Source of the DNA: Daejeonella sp. H1SJ63
Lineage (GTDB): Bacteria; Bacteroidota; Bacteroidia; Sphingobacteriales; Sphingobacteriaceae
Direction of reading: 5' to 3'
DNA: 64,000 nt
Assembly (NCBI RefSeq): GCF_029360775.1
Contig: NZ_JARKMZ010000018.1
Coordinates: forward strand, 21,946 to 85,945
Shown here: piece by piece, positions 44,434 through 53,509 of the stretch
Layout: every line of letters starts with the position of its first letter
How positions within the stretch are numbered: position 1 is the stretch's first letter
Program-made: the position numbers and the translations under genes
The notes under the pieces: model-generated
What the model saw: only the letters and a program-made list of their open reading frames with translations
Told to the model about the DNA's origin: nothing
Database searches by the model: none

Positions 44434-45939
44434 TTACCTCACCTGAAACTGGTATCTGATCTGCATTCCGTCAGGAGTAATACCGCTTATAGTAGCCATA
44501 TTATTTCTGCCTGACGCGATTGCTTTTTCTACATCCGCAGAATTGTAGACAGAGGTTCCGTTAACTGTTGTAATTACTGTTCCCTTAGGCAGATCCAGCT
44601 GATCGAAATAACCACCGGGTTTCACATTGCTTACAACCACCCCTGAACTGATCTTAAATTTCTTCTTGATACTTTCTGATGCCGGGGCAAAGCTTGCACC
44701 CAAATTTTCTACGGCAGTACCGGAAGTATTGTTTGCAGTGCGTAATGACTCTTCACCCTTCAGTGTCACATTTGCTGACAGGGTCTTTCCATCTCTTAAA
44801 TAAGATAACTGGACCTTATCGCCCGGACCAAGACGGCCGATACGCTCCTGAAGATCGGCTGGAGAAAGAATGGTATTCCCTTCTACTTTTGTGATGATAT
44901 CTCCTTCCTTTAATCCGGCCTGAGCAGCACCACCACCCGGAATTACTTCATTAACATAGAGTCCGTTAATCTCTTTAACCCCAAGTCGTTTTGACTGTTC
45001 AGCATCCAGACCTGTAAAGTTGATTCCAATATATCCACGGCGAACAGAGCCAAACTGCTTAAAATCGTTCAATACTTTCTTAGCCAGATTGATTGGAATA
45101 GCAAAACCATAGCCTTCATAACTTCCGCTTTGGGAAGCAATAGCCGCATTTACACCAATCAGTTCGCCTTTGGTATTTACCAGTGCTCCGCCGCTGTTAC
45201 CGCGGTTAATTGCAGCATCAGTCTGAATAAATGACTCAATAGCCGTTCTTGCCTGAGGTCGGCCATCATCTCCGGGTTCGGTACCCTGATCAAGGATTCC
45301 AATCTGTCTGCCCTTTGCACTTACAATACCTGCAGTAACTGTAGTGTTCAATGCAAAAGGATAACCTACGGCAAGAACCCATTCTCCAACACGGACATCA
45401 TCTGAATTACCCAATTTCACAACAGGAAACCCTGAACCTTCAATTTTCAGAAGCGCAAGGTCTGTATTTGCATCAGAACCAATAACTTTTGCAGATAAAG
45501 AACGCTTATCAGGAAGTACCACATCAATTTTATCGGCATCATCCACCACGTGATTATTAGTTACAATATAACCATCATCAGAAATAATCACCCCTGAACC
45601 AGACCCCATGGCCGGACCCTGCTGACGGCGGCGGCCTCCGAAGAAATCTTCAAACAGATCCTGCATCTGATCACGGCCTGAATAACCCCTGTCATTTGCA
45701 TTATAGGTTGTTTTAATATGAACTACTGCAGGCGTTACAGCAGCTGCGGCCTGAGTAAAATCCAGTGAACCGGTTGATGAATTGATTACAGGAGCAGCAG
45801 GGTTATTGGTAAAATAGACTTTCTGCTTATCCTCTAAAGACAATGAATTCTCAAATCTGCTTTCTATTAACTTATAGGACCCGATTGCAACCGCCCCGCC
45901 CAGGCAGGCTGTCAAAAAAGTTATTCCAATCTTTCTCAT
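44434..45939 (-). CDS. degQ: Do-family serine endopeptidase (DegP/DegQ/HtrA)
   Basis: The protein has 501 residues. An N-terminal signal or anchor (MRKIGITFLTACLGGAVAIG) precedes a trypsin-like protease domain. The catalytic triad is visible in VTNNHVVDD (His about 130), NTDLALLKIE (Asp about 160) and INRGNSGGAL (Ser about 245). Two PDZ domains follow (about 285-375 and 410-495; GYIGINFTGLD and SSGVVVSNVKPGG). It acts in the periplasm on misfolded proteins. The symbol is a family assignment (DegP/DegQ not distinguished). Confidence 0.93.
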   Translation of the reverse strand: MRKIGITFLTACLGGAVAIGSYKLIESRFENSLSLEDKQKVYFTNNPAAPVINSSTGSLDFTQAAAAVTPAVVHIKTTYNANDRGYSGRDQMQDLFEDFFGGRRRQQGPAMGSGSGVIISDDGYIVTNNHVVDDADKIDVVLPDKRSLSAKVIGSDANTDLALLKIEGSGFPVVKLGNSDDVRVGEWVLAVGYPFALNTTVTAGIVSAKGRQIGILDQGTEPGDDGRPQARTAIESFIQTDAAINRGNSGGALVNTKGELIGVNAAIASQSGSYEGYGFAIPINLAKKVLNDFKQFGSVRRGYIGINFTGLDAEQSKRLGVKEINGLYVNEVIPGGGAAQAGLKEGDIITKVEGNTILSPADLQERIGRLGPGDKVQLSYLRDGKTLSANVTLKGEESLRTANNTSGTAVENLGASFAPASESIKKKFKISSGVVVSNVKPGGYFDQLDLPKGTVITTVNGTSVYNSADVEKAIASGRNNMATISGITPDGMQIRYQFQVR

Positions 45940-46171
45940 ATGTGTAATTTATCTTTTTTCAATTTGTTTAAATCCTGATCAAAATTAATACCACTTAAAC
46001 GTTATTTGAAGAATAAGTATATTCATTTTGTGTTAAAAAATGTTAAATACACAATTCTGAAATCAGAATTATAAGGCTCAATAATTATCAGGTATTTCAA
46101 ATTATAATTCCGAAATTTATAAAATCTTTCTTTAGCGGATGTGGCTGGATCATCCGGAAGTACATTATATC

Positions 46172-46975
46172 ATGGCTATGCAACTTAATTTTTTCAAATA
46201 CGAAGGCGCGGGGAACGACTTTATACTTGTTGATAACAGGAATAACACATTTCCATTATTAGAGAAGCCTGAAGTAATTAAAAAATTATGCAACCGCCAT
46301 TTTGGTATCGGAGCTGATGGATTAATGGTTTTGCAGCTAAAAGAAGGTTACGACTTCGAGATGATCTACTTTAATGCAGATGGTCGCGAGGGCAGTATGT
46401 GCGGTAATGGCGGAAGATGTATAGTTGCATTTGCGAACCGCCTTGGATTGATAAAGAACGAGACTAACTTTTTGGCAGTTGATGGTCCGCATTATGCCAG
46501 AATTTCAGAAAACGGAGATCGTGTCAGTCTGCAAATGATTGATGTTCAAAGCGTCATGAACGATGGTGATGCATTTGTGCTGAATACAGGATCGCCTCAC
46601 TATGTACTTCCCGTTGTTGATCTTGAACATAAAGATGTATATACTGAGGGGAAAAATATACGTTATAACGATACCTATAAAAGTGCAGGTATTAATGTAA
46701 ATTTTGTAGAAGATCAGGGCGATCACCTGTTTGTCAGAACCTATGAAAGGGGTGTTGAAGATGAAACCTATGCTTGTGGGACCGGAGTCACTGCAGTGGC
46801 AATGGTTATGGCAGCAAAAAAGGGACTCAAGGGCAAAGTACACACCTCAATCAAAGTACCCGGCGGAGATCTCAATGTTGATTTTCAGTATGACGGGAAA
46901 AATTACAATCATGTATTTTTAGAAGGCCCGGCAACTTTTGTATTTCAGGGGAGCATAGATATAAAATCTATATAA
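46172..46975 (+). CDS. dapF: Diaminopimelate epimerase
   Basis: I start at the ATG at 46172 (MAMQLNFFKYEGAGNDFIL); the ATG at 46178 is equally plausible, and the longer frame from 46139 adds a non-family leader. The 267-residue enzyme interconverts LL- and meso-diaminopimelate for lysine and peptidoglycan. The catalytic Cys pair appears in MCGNGGRC (about 81-88) and YACGTGVTA (about 210-218). Confidence 0.95.
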   Translation: MAMQLNFFKYEGAGNDFILVDNRNNTFPLLEKPEVIKKLCNRHFGIGADGLMVLQLKEGYDFEMIYFNADGREGSMCGNGGRCIVAFANRLGLIKNETNFLAVDGPHYARISENGDRVSLQMIDVQSVMNDGDAFVLNTGSPHYVLPVVDLEHKDVYTEGKNIRYNDTYKSAGINVNFVEDQGDHLFVRTYERGVEDETYACGTGVTAVAMVMAAKKGLKGKVHTSIKVPGGDLNVDFQYDGKNYNHVFLEGPATFVFQGSIDIKSI

Positions 46976-47019
46976 ACCATTTTTGGGGAACCGGGCTTCT
47001 TCCTGATTTCAATTTCAAC

Positions 47020-47048
47020 AAAAAGACCTTCATTCAGGGCTCTTTTAT
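47020..47048 (+). terminator. Weak terminator after dapF
   Basis: AAAAGACC and GG(GC)TCTTTT can pair around a short loop, with the T-run as the distal arm. The stem is bulged, so support is limited. Confidence 0.35.
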
Positions 47049-47182
47049 TGCGATTTTTACATAATTATAATGCCTTCTGCAAAAAGGTGGCATTAATTCA
47101 ATACTTTTTAGATTACAGGGAAATTCTGTTTAGATTTAGAATTTTTTATTGGTGAGCTTGCCAATATTTTTTTCGAATCCCT

Positions 47183-50083
47183 ATGTTAAGAGTTGACAGC
47201 GCGAAGCCCTGCAAGATCGTATATTCTATTTGTAAACACGATTTCCTGGGATATCTGATTGAGCCTCATGTTGTTCAGCTAAACCCAAATGAAGGCTTCT
47301 CTCTTACTTACCAGCGCCTGTTCAGTACTACCGCAGCAGAGTTTTCATCTATCCTGGACGAAAAAGATCTGAAACTGATAAAGCTACTTGAAGAAATTGA
47401 ACAGGGGCATATCATCAAACGCTATCATAAGAAATCCATTAGGCCGCTGGAGTATTTCAGTACCATCTTTGATGAAAAGATATATGATTTCATAAGACCA
47501 AAAATCGAAAAGAGACTGGTAGAAGCATTAAGTCTGCTGGAAGACAAGGAGCTTTATCTGATGAGCAAGGAAGGATGGCCGGTTGAAAGAAAACTAAAAA
47601 TTGCATCTGAGCCGGCGTCCGTATTATTTCACTTCAGAAGATCTGATACAGAAACACGTTATTTCCCGACTATTAAATTTCAGGGACTTCGGATTGAATT
47701 TATGTTTAAGGATGCACAGATAATTTGTAACCATCCGGCATGGATGCTTCTTGATGATGTGCTGTATTATTTTGAGGAAGATGTTGAAGGTAAAAAACTT
47801 CAGCCCTTCCTGAATAAACGTTTTATTTCAATCCCTAAATCATCAGAGAAAACATATTTTGAGAAGTTTGTTGCACCATTGATTGAAAAACATGCCGTAT
47901 ATGCCGAAGGTTTTGAAATCAAAACTGAAAAATTTGAGGCAATTCCTGTGTTAAAATTACTGCACAGTAATAGCGAAGCACCTCAGCTCCAGCTATATTT
48001 CAGGTATGGCGATTATATTTTCCCGGCGGGAAGCGACCGCAGAGTAACTGTCAGAACTGAAAAACGCGACAATGATTATATCTTCCATCGCATCAAACGT
48101 TCGCTAAGCTGGGAGAAAAACAAGATTAATACCCTGCAGGAACTTGGGCTGAAATCCTCCGGTTCTTTATTCTCAGATGTTTACAATCCGGTTAGCACAG
48201 ATCAGGATACAGGGGGTGCTGAATTTAGTATCATTAACTGGCTGAATGAAAATCACGATGAACTCGAATCCAGGGGATTTACTTTTGAACAAAGCGAAGG
48301 CAGTAAAAGATATGTGATTGGCAAAAGCAAAATTGACCTGGAGATTCGTGAAAACAATGACTGGTTCGATATTCATGCTGTTGTACACTTTGGCCCGTAT
48401 CAGATTCCTTTTATCGAACTGAAAAATCATATTCTGAATAAGATCAGGGAATTTAAACTGCCAAACGGAGAAATTGCAGTTATTCCTGAGCAATGGTTCT
48501 CTCAATACAGTAACCTTCTTCAGTTTTCGGAAGGTACAAAGAACCTCAAACTGAAGAAGCATCATATCGGTCTGGTGAATGATTTCAGTAACAGTGAACT
48601 GGCAACAGTAAGTATGGACAGAAAACTTCAAAAGCTTGCCGACTTTGAAGAAATTGAAGACACCGATATTCCCAGGGCATTCAAAGGAACCCTGAGACCA
48701 TACCAGAAAGCCGGCTATAACTGGTTTCACTTTTTACGTAAATACAATTTCGGAGGATGCCTGGCTGATGACATGGGTTTAGGCAAAACTGTACAAACCA
48801 TTGCATTACTTCAAAAAATTAAAGAAGAAAACGAAGCTGCGGGCATTCATACTACTTCGCTCATCATCATGCCCACCTCACTGGTTTATAACTGGATGAA
48901 TGAAGCTAAAAAATTTGCACCGGGTCTTAAAATTCATCCGCATACAGGTAGTTTCAGGAATAAAGACGTTGAGATTTTTTCAAAATATGATGTAGTATTC
49001 ACCACCTACGGAATCAGCAGAGTGGATATCGAAATATTGAAGACTTTCTATTTCGATTATATCATTCTGGATGAAAGCCAGAACATCAAGAATCCTGCGT
49101 CGAAATCATTCAGGGCTGTAAAATCGCTAAAGTCTAAACAAAAATTAATCCTTAGCGGAACACCGGTAGAAAATACGGTCAACGACCTCTGGACACAGAT
49201 GTCATTCATCAATCCGGGTTTATTAGGAAGTCAGAGTTTATTCTATTCTGAATTCGTGGTTCCTATTGAAAAGAAAAAAGACGAGGAAAAGGCAGCTAAA
49301 CTACAGGCATTAATAAAACCTTTTGTACTCAGAAGAACCAAAACCCAGGTTGCCACCGAACTGCCACCTAAAACAGAAAATCTGTTCTATTGTGAAATGA
49401 GCGAGGATCAGAAGGAATATTATGAAAAAGTAAAGTCTGAATACCGGAATGCACTTCTTCAGAACCTTGAGGAAGGGACATTCAAAAAATCTCAGATTCA
49501 GGTATTACAGGGCCTGACTAAATTACGTCAGATTGCCAATCATCCTGAAATGATTGATGAGGGTTATGAGGGCGATTCAGGCAAATTTGAAAACGTAATT
49601 CATACACTTGAAAATGTACTTTCAAGAGGACATAAGGTATTGGTATTTTCGCAGTTTGTTAAACATCTCGAAATCTACAAAAGGTATTTTAAAGCACAGG
49701 ATACGCCTTTCACTTACCTGGATGGTGCAACCGGCAACCGTGGTGAGGTAGTCAGGGAGTTTCAGGCAAACAAAGACATCAAACTTTTCCTGATCTCCAT
49801 TAAAGCCGGTGGCGTTGGCCTGAACCTTACCGAAGCCGATTATGTTTTCATTCTTGATCCCTGGTGGAACCCGGCTGTTGAACAACAGGCAATTGACCGT
49901 ACGCACCGCATCGGACAAAACAAAAATGTATTTATCTATAAGTTTATCACCAAAGATACTGTGGAAGAAAAGATTCTCGCTTTACAAAACCGTAAGCGTA
50001 AGGTTGCCGAATCATTGATTACCACCGAAGAAAGTTTCGTAAAATCATTAACTGCTTCTGATATTAAAGAGATCCTCAGCTGA
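47183..50083 (+). CDS. SNF2-family DNA helicase/translocase
   Basis: The protein has 966 residues. The SNF2 ATPase core spans about 510-960: Walker A DDMGLGKT (529-536), Walker B DESQ (630-633, with IILDESQNIKN), motif III SGTPVEN (about 656-662) and motif VI DRTHRIGQ (905-912). The N-terminal 500 residues contain no recognised DNA-binding or SWIM domain, only alternating basic/acidic beta-rich segments. SNF2 proteins move along DNA and displace bound proteins, often in repair or RNA-polymerase recycling. It ends immediately against the convergent UPF0126 gene, with no spacer. Confidence 0.92.
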   Translation: MLRVDSAKPCKIVYSICKHDFLGYLIEPHVVQLNPNEGFSLTYQRLFSTTAAEFSSILDEKDLKLIKLLEEIEQGHIIKRYHKKSIRPLEYFSTIFDEKIYDFIRPKIEKRLVEALSLLEDKELYLMSKEGWPVERKLKIASEPASVLFHFRRSDTETRYFPTIKFQGLRIEFMFKDAQIICNHPAWMLLDDVLYYFEEDVEGKKLQPFLNKRFISIPKSSEKTYFEKFVAPLIEKHAVYAEGFEIKTEKFEAIPVLKLLHSNSEAPQLQLYFRYGDYIFPAGSDRRVTVRTEKRDNDYIFHRIKRSLSWEKNKINTLQELGLKSSGSLFSDVYNPVSTDQDTGGAEFSIINWLNENHDELESRGFTFEQSEGSKRYVIGKSKIDLEIRENNDWFDIHAVVHFGPYQIPFIELKNHILNKIREFKLPNGEIAVIPEQWFSQYSNLLQFSEGTKNLKLKKHHIGLVNDFSNSELATVSMDRKLQKLADFEEIEDTDIPRAFKGTLRPYQKAGYNWFHFLRKYNFGGCLADDMGLGKTVQTIALLQKIKEENEAAGIHTTSLIIMPTSLVYNWMNEAKKFAPGLKIHPHTGSFRNKDVEIFSKYDVVFTTYGISRVDIEILKTFYFDYIILDESQNIKNPASKSFRAVKSLKSKQKLILSGTPVENTVNDLWTQMSFINPGLLGSQSLFYSEFVVPIEKKKDEEKAAKLQALIKPFVLRRTKTQVATELPPKTENLFYCEMSEDQKEYYEKVKSEYRNALLQNLEEGTFKKSQIQVLQGLTKLRQIANHPEMIDEGYEGDSGKFENVIHTLENVLSRGHKVLVFSQFVKHLEIYKRYFKAQDTPFTYLDGATGNRGEVVREFQANKDIKLFLISIKAGGVGLNLTEADYVFILDPWWNPAVEQQAIDRTHRIGQNKNVFIYKFITKDTVEEKILALQNRKRKVAESLITTEESFVKSLTASDIKEILS

Positions 50084-50695
50084 TTATTTATAGTCGACCT
50101 TAGGCAGTGTATACCTGTATTTTACGGCAAGTGTTCGAATCAGGATGATAGCAAGCACACTGATAAAGGAATTAATATTATCATCAACATTAAAAATCTT
50201 GAGCAACACAAATACTGCTGCACCAAATAAACATGCTGTGGCATAAATCTCTTTTCGGAAAATAAGGGGAATCTCATTAATCAGTGTATCACGGATTACG
50301 CCACCCATTACTGCCGAAAACATTCCCATAATAATCGCTGCCAGAGGTGATACATCATGTTCCAGAGATTTTTGAACGCCAACAACAGTATAAAGGGCAA
50401 TCCCCAGAGTATCAAACAAAAAGAACGTACGTCTATATTTAAGAATATAATATTTGAAAAAAATTGCAATTAATACCCCAATGGTAATGGCGATAAGATA
50501 ATTACCATCTGCTACCCATACCGGCCGTGTACCGAGAATCATATCTCTCAATGTTCCTCCGCCTACTGCCGTTACGAAACCGGTAAATGTAACTCCGAAA
50601 ATATCACGGTACATATTTTTATCCGATGCCGCCAGAGCTCCGGAAGTAGCAAACACAAGAGTGCCCAATAAATCAATATAATATGGTAACTGCAT
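50084..50695 (-). CDS. UPF0126/TRIC-type membrane protein
   Basis: The 203-residue protein has seven or so hydrophobic segments and two related halves: GTLVFATSGALAA with GGGTLRDMILGTRP (about 11-56) and LGIALYTVVGVQKS with GGVIRDTLINEIPLIF (about 95-148). These match bacterial TRIC cation channels (UPF0126, YicG). Ion selectivity in this protein is not known from sequence. It is convergent and abutting with the SNF2 gene. Confidence 0.92.
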   Translation of the reverse strand: MQLPYYIDLLGTLVFATSGALAASDKNMYRDIFGVTFTGFVTAVGGGTLRDMILGTRPVWVADGNYLIAITIGVLIAIFFKYYILKYRRTFFLFDTLGIALYTVVGVQKSLEHDVSPLAAIIMGMFSAVMGGVIRDTLINEIPLIFRKEIYATACLFGAAVFVLLKIFNVDDNINSFISVLAIILIRTLAVKYRYTLPKVDYK

Positions 50696-50743
50696 GATCT
50701 AATCCTAAAATAAGAAAATTATATATGAATCAGGAAAGGGATC

Positions 50744-51379
50744 TTAATGGTTGAGTAAATACTTACGGTAATCATCCATACTGATAAAATCCGTACCCAT
50801 GCTTTCAAGATGAGCGGTATGAACCTGACAATCGATCAGAGTATAGCTTTTATTCCGACACAGCCATATCAGGGCAGCTTTTGAAGCATTACTCACCTTA
50901 CTGAACATGCTTTCTCCGCAGAACACAGAACCGATCTGCACGCCATACAGTCCGCCAACCAAAATGCCGTTTTCCCATACTTCAACTGAATGGGCATGCC
51001 CCATTTCAAACAAATTAATATATGCTTTTTGCATATCTGCAGTAATCCAGGTTCCGTCCTGGTCAGATCTTCTGATTTCAGCACATGCTCTGATTACCTC
51101 CGGAAACGCCTGATCGAATGTAATTTGGAACTTATCAGAATTAATAATTTTCCTCATACTGACTGATATCTTCAAATTCTCAGGAAATAGCACAAATCGA
51201 CGATGTGGTGCATACCATAAAATCGGGCTATCATCTGAGTACCAGGGGAAGATTCCGCTTTTATAGGCCAATAGTAATCTTTCGGAAGATAGATCGCCTC
51301 CAATGGCAAGCAGACCATCGGACCCGGCAAATTCTGTTTCAGGGAACCAAAGCTTATCTTCTGGCAGGCGAAATATCAC
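50744..51379 (-). CDS. aat: Leucyl/phenylalanyl-tRNA--protein transferase
   Basis: At 211 residues this fits Aat, which adds Leu or Phe from tRNA to proteins starting with Arg or Lys as an N-degron for ClpAP. Family motifs are SGIFPWYSDDSPILWYAPHRR (about 39-59) and GGLYGVQIGSVFCGESMFS (about 143-161). The start overlaps the end of the next membrane-protein gene by 4 bp. Confidence 0.95.
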   Translation of the reverse strand: MIFRLPEDKLWFPETEFAGSDGLLAIGGDLSSERLLLAYKSGIFPWYSDDSPILWYAPHRRFVLFPENLKISVSMRKIINSDKFQITFDQAFPEVIRACAEIRRSDQDGTWITADMQKAYINLFEMGHAHSVEVWENGILVGGLYGVQIGSVFCGESMFSKVSNASKAALIWLCRNKSYTLIDCQVHTAHLESMGTDFISMDDYRKYLLNH

Positions 51380-51687
51380 TTTTGATCAATAATAAACTGC
51401 AAAATAGCCGGAATCAACAGCAAAATAGAATACAAAGCCATGGAACGGAAGTTGAATTTATCCTGAATCAGGAACAAAATTGATAACAGGGGCAACAATA
51501 ATATCAATACCAGCATGGGTAACCACAGTAATTCAAATATTGCCCCTGTAATTGCAAAATGATAGACATCGGTATTTTTGCCAATAAACCAATACAGAGA
51601 AGCAAGAATGCTAAGTATTAACACAATCCTGTTTCTTTGAGGATTCTCAAACGCACTATTTTGAGGAACAGAGGGTTTATTTTTCAT
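51376..51687 (-). CDS. Small membrane protein of unknown function
   Basis: I start it at the ATG at 51687 (MKNKPSVPQNSAFENPQRN). The upstream extension would run into the TonB-C gene. The 103-residue product has three hydrophobic segments (about 22-40, 45-68, 80-100). No family is recognised. It overlaps aat by 4 bp, so translational coupling is likely. Confidence 0.7.
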   Translation of the reverse strand: MKNKPSVPQNSAFENPQRNRIVLILSILASLYWFIGKNTDVYHFAITGAIFELLWLPMLVLILLLPLLSILFLIQDKFNFRSMALYSILLLIPAILQFIIDQK

Positions 51688-51701
51688 GTAAAAGCATTTA
51701 A

Positions 51702-52367
51702 TTATTTGCAATACTGATCAATAAACGGGGCCGATTTATCACTCCCCAGTCTACGGATGATTTGAAAATCTTCGCATGCTCCCTGCCTGTCTTCCTGCTT
51801 CAGCTTACGCTGTGCCTGCTTCAGCAAACGATCTATAAATTTATCATCATAGCCAAGTTGGGCTTTTAATGTCTGAATTCTCAATTCATCTGCAGCATCA
51901 GCGTTCCCTTCAACCTTCTTATCATAATAATTGAATATGACATTGCTAATCCCCATACGGGCATGATATGCATTTATGGCTGCATTAATCTCGTCCTTTG
52001 AACGCTCTTCACATTTAAAATCCTTCAAAGCAAAATTTACAGGAAGAACCATAGAAGTGAGTGTATCATGTTCAAAAGGCATTGTCCATTTTCCGGAAGT
52101 TAAACGGACTACCCGTAATGCCTCAGCATCAAGATCGGTTCCAAATCCCTTTTTTACTTCAGAATACCAGATCTTGCCCTGTTTATTAAGCTTAAAGCTG
52201 ATCTGAACTGTCCCCTGAAGGCAGTTCTCACGTGAATATTCGGGATAAATGAGGTTATTATAAATGAAAGTGAACAGGCTTTTTTGTCCCCCTTTAAAAA
52301 CGGGCTCATCCTCAGCAGGTAACATAGCCGGGTTAAATAGGAAAACAAAAAGGAGCTGAAACAACAT
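51702..52367 (-). CDS. Periplasmic protein with a TonB C-terminal domain
   Basis: The protein has 221 residues with a signal peptide (MLFQLLFVFLFNPAMLPA). TonB_C-type sequence (about 25-120, YPEYSRENCLQGTVQISFKLN) is followed by an alpha-helical C-terminal part (about 125-221) resembling SEL1/TPR helices. It lacks the proline-rich spacer and an obvious membrane anchor of a true TonB. It may bind TonB partners or act as an assembly factor. The N-terminus is hydrophobic enough to be uncleaved. Confidence 0.75.
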   Translation of the reverse strand: MLFQLLFVFLFNPAMLPAEDEPVFKGGQKSLFTFIYNNLIYPEYSRENCLQGTVQISFKLNKQGKIWYSEVKKGFGTDLDAEALRVVRLTSGKWTMPFEHDTLTSMVLPVNFALKDFKCEERSKDEINAAINAYHARMGISNVIFNYYDKKVEGNADAADELRIQTLKAQLGYDDKFIDRLLKQAQRKLKQEDRQGACEDFQIIRRLGSDKSAPFIDQYCK

Positions 52368-52421
52368 ATCCCAATTTAACGAATATTACCGAAATAAAAT
52401 TATCTAAAACATGCCGGGATG

Positions 52422-53051
52422 CTATGAGAACAAATAATAATAGTTGTAAACATAGTGAGACATTGCACCTGCAACTACGAACAGGTGCCATACTTCGTGG
52501 CTGTGAATATAACGCCCCATTGGCTTGTCTTTATAATAAAAATAGGTGCCTCCAATATAGAATACTCCCCCAAGCAGCATCCACCCAATAGCAGAAAAAG
52601 GAAGTTTCTCTGCCATTTGCTCCATCAATGGTACAATCAATGCACCCATTGAAATGTAAACAGCCAATGAAAGCCCGGTATGCTGTAATCTGTTAAATAT
52701 CTTGAGAAGGCACCCTGCCAGCGCAATAGCCCATATCATTCCGAACAGTGTCCAGCGGATCCATCCCTCAAAAACCAAGAGTGCGGTTGGCGTATACGAG
52801 CCAGCAATCATCAGATAAATACAACAGTGGTCAAACTTCTGCCAGAATCTTATTTCCTTTTCAGTGGAAGGATAACTATGATAAGTTGAACTAATTCCAA
52901 AAAGCACAAGGGTGCATATCCCATAGACCCATGCTGCTGTATGCTCAATTCCAGTATTCGCCCGTTCAATCAAAAAATAAGTGCCCGGAATTGCCAGAAT
53001 TGCAGGAATTATATGGGTATAAAAATTAACAGGCTCGCGAATAGTCCTCAT
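52422..53051 (-). CDS. Hemolysin III / TrhA-family membrane protein
   Basis: The 209-residue protein has seven transmembrane helices and belongs to the PAQR/HlyIII superfamily. Conserved metal-binding residues are SSTYHSYPS (about 54-62), KFDHCCIYLMIAGSYTPTAL (about 71-90) and HEVWHLFVVAGAMSHY (about 184-199). Despite its name the family is implicated in membrane-lipid homeostasis. It is 5 bp after rbfA. Confidence 0.9.
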   Translation of the reverse strand: MRTIREPVNFYTHIIPAILAIPGTYFLIERANTGIEHTAAWVYGICTLVLFGISSTYHSYPSTEKEIRFWQKFDHCCIYLMIAGSYTPTALLVFEGWIRWTLFGMIWAIALAGCLLKIFNRLQHTGLSLAVYISMGALIVPLMEQMAEKLPFSAIGWMLLGGVFYIGGTYFYYKDKPMGRYIHSHEVWHLFVVAGAMSHYVYNYYYLFS

Positions 53052-53056
53052 TCAAC

Positions 53057-53440
53057 TTAATCTTCCTGTTCTGGTTCTTCAGCCTGCCGTGGCTCCTTGC
53101 TGATTTTATCAAATAACTTGTCCATACGCTCTACATATTCACTGGTATCATCGATAAAAAATTCAAGATGAGGTACAATTCTTACCTGATCCTTGATACG
53201 ACTTCCAAGCTTATAACGGATCTCGTTAGAGTGCGCTTTGATCGTATTCAGGGCAAGTGTATTATTACCGCTGTTGAAGAAACTCAGAAACACTCTGGCT
53301 ATAGCCAGATCCGGGGTTACTCTTACCTTGGTAATGGTAACCATTATATTAGGCAGAAGGTTCATTCCTTCCCGCTGAAAGATTTCAGCCAGATCCTTCT
53401 GAATAACACCTGCAAACTTCTGTTGTCGTTTAGATTCCAT
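53057..53440 (-). CDS. rbfA: Ribosome-binding factor A
   Basis: The protein has 127 residues with a KH-like fold. It starts MESKRQQKFAGVIQKDLAEIFQRE and carries the conserved VTITKVRVTPDLAIARVFLSF (about 30-50) and LGSRIKDQVRIVPHLEFFIDD (about 76-96). RbfA matures the 30S subunit. The acidic C-terminal tail EAEEPEQED extends beyond the domain. Confidence 0.93.
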   Translation of the reverse strand: MESKRQQKFAGVIQKDLAEIFQREGMNLLPNIMVTITKVRVTPDLAIARVFLSFFNSGNNTLALNTIKAHSNEIRYKLGSRIKDQVRIVPHLEFFIDDTSEYVERMDKLFDKISKEPRQAEEPEQED

Positions 53441-53509
53441 AAGATGGGGAATTGAAAGCGTGAATTACTAATAAATTATATATCAAAAAGCCGTAGAGTT
53501 CTGCAAAAA

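Noticed and set aside
45980..45987. Minus-strand TAATTTTG as a degQ promoter
   Set aside because: It fits the -7 consensus but has no -33 box and such words are frequent in AT-rich DNA.
48173..48730. 185-residue minus-strand frame inside the SNF2 gene
   Set aside because: The SNF2 frame is continuous and has all helicase motifs. The antisense frame has atypical composition.
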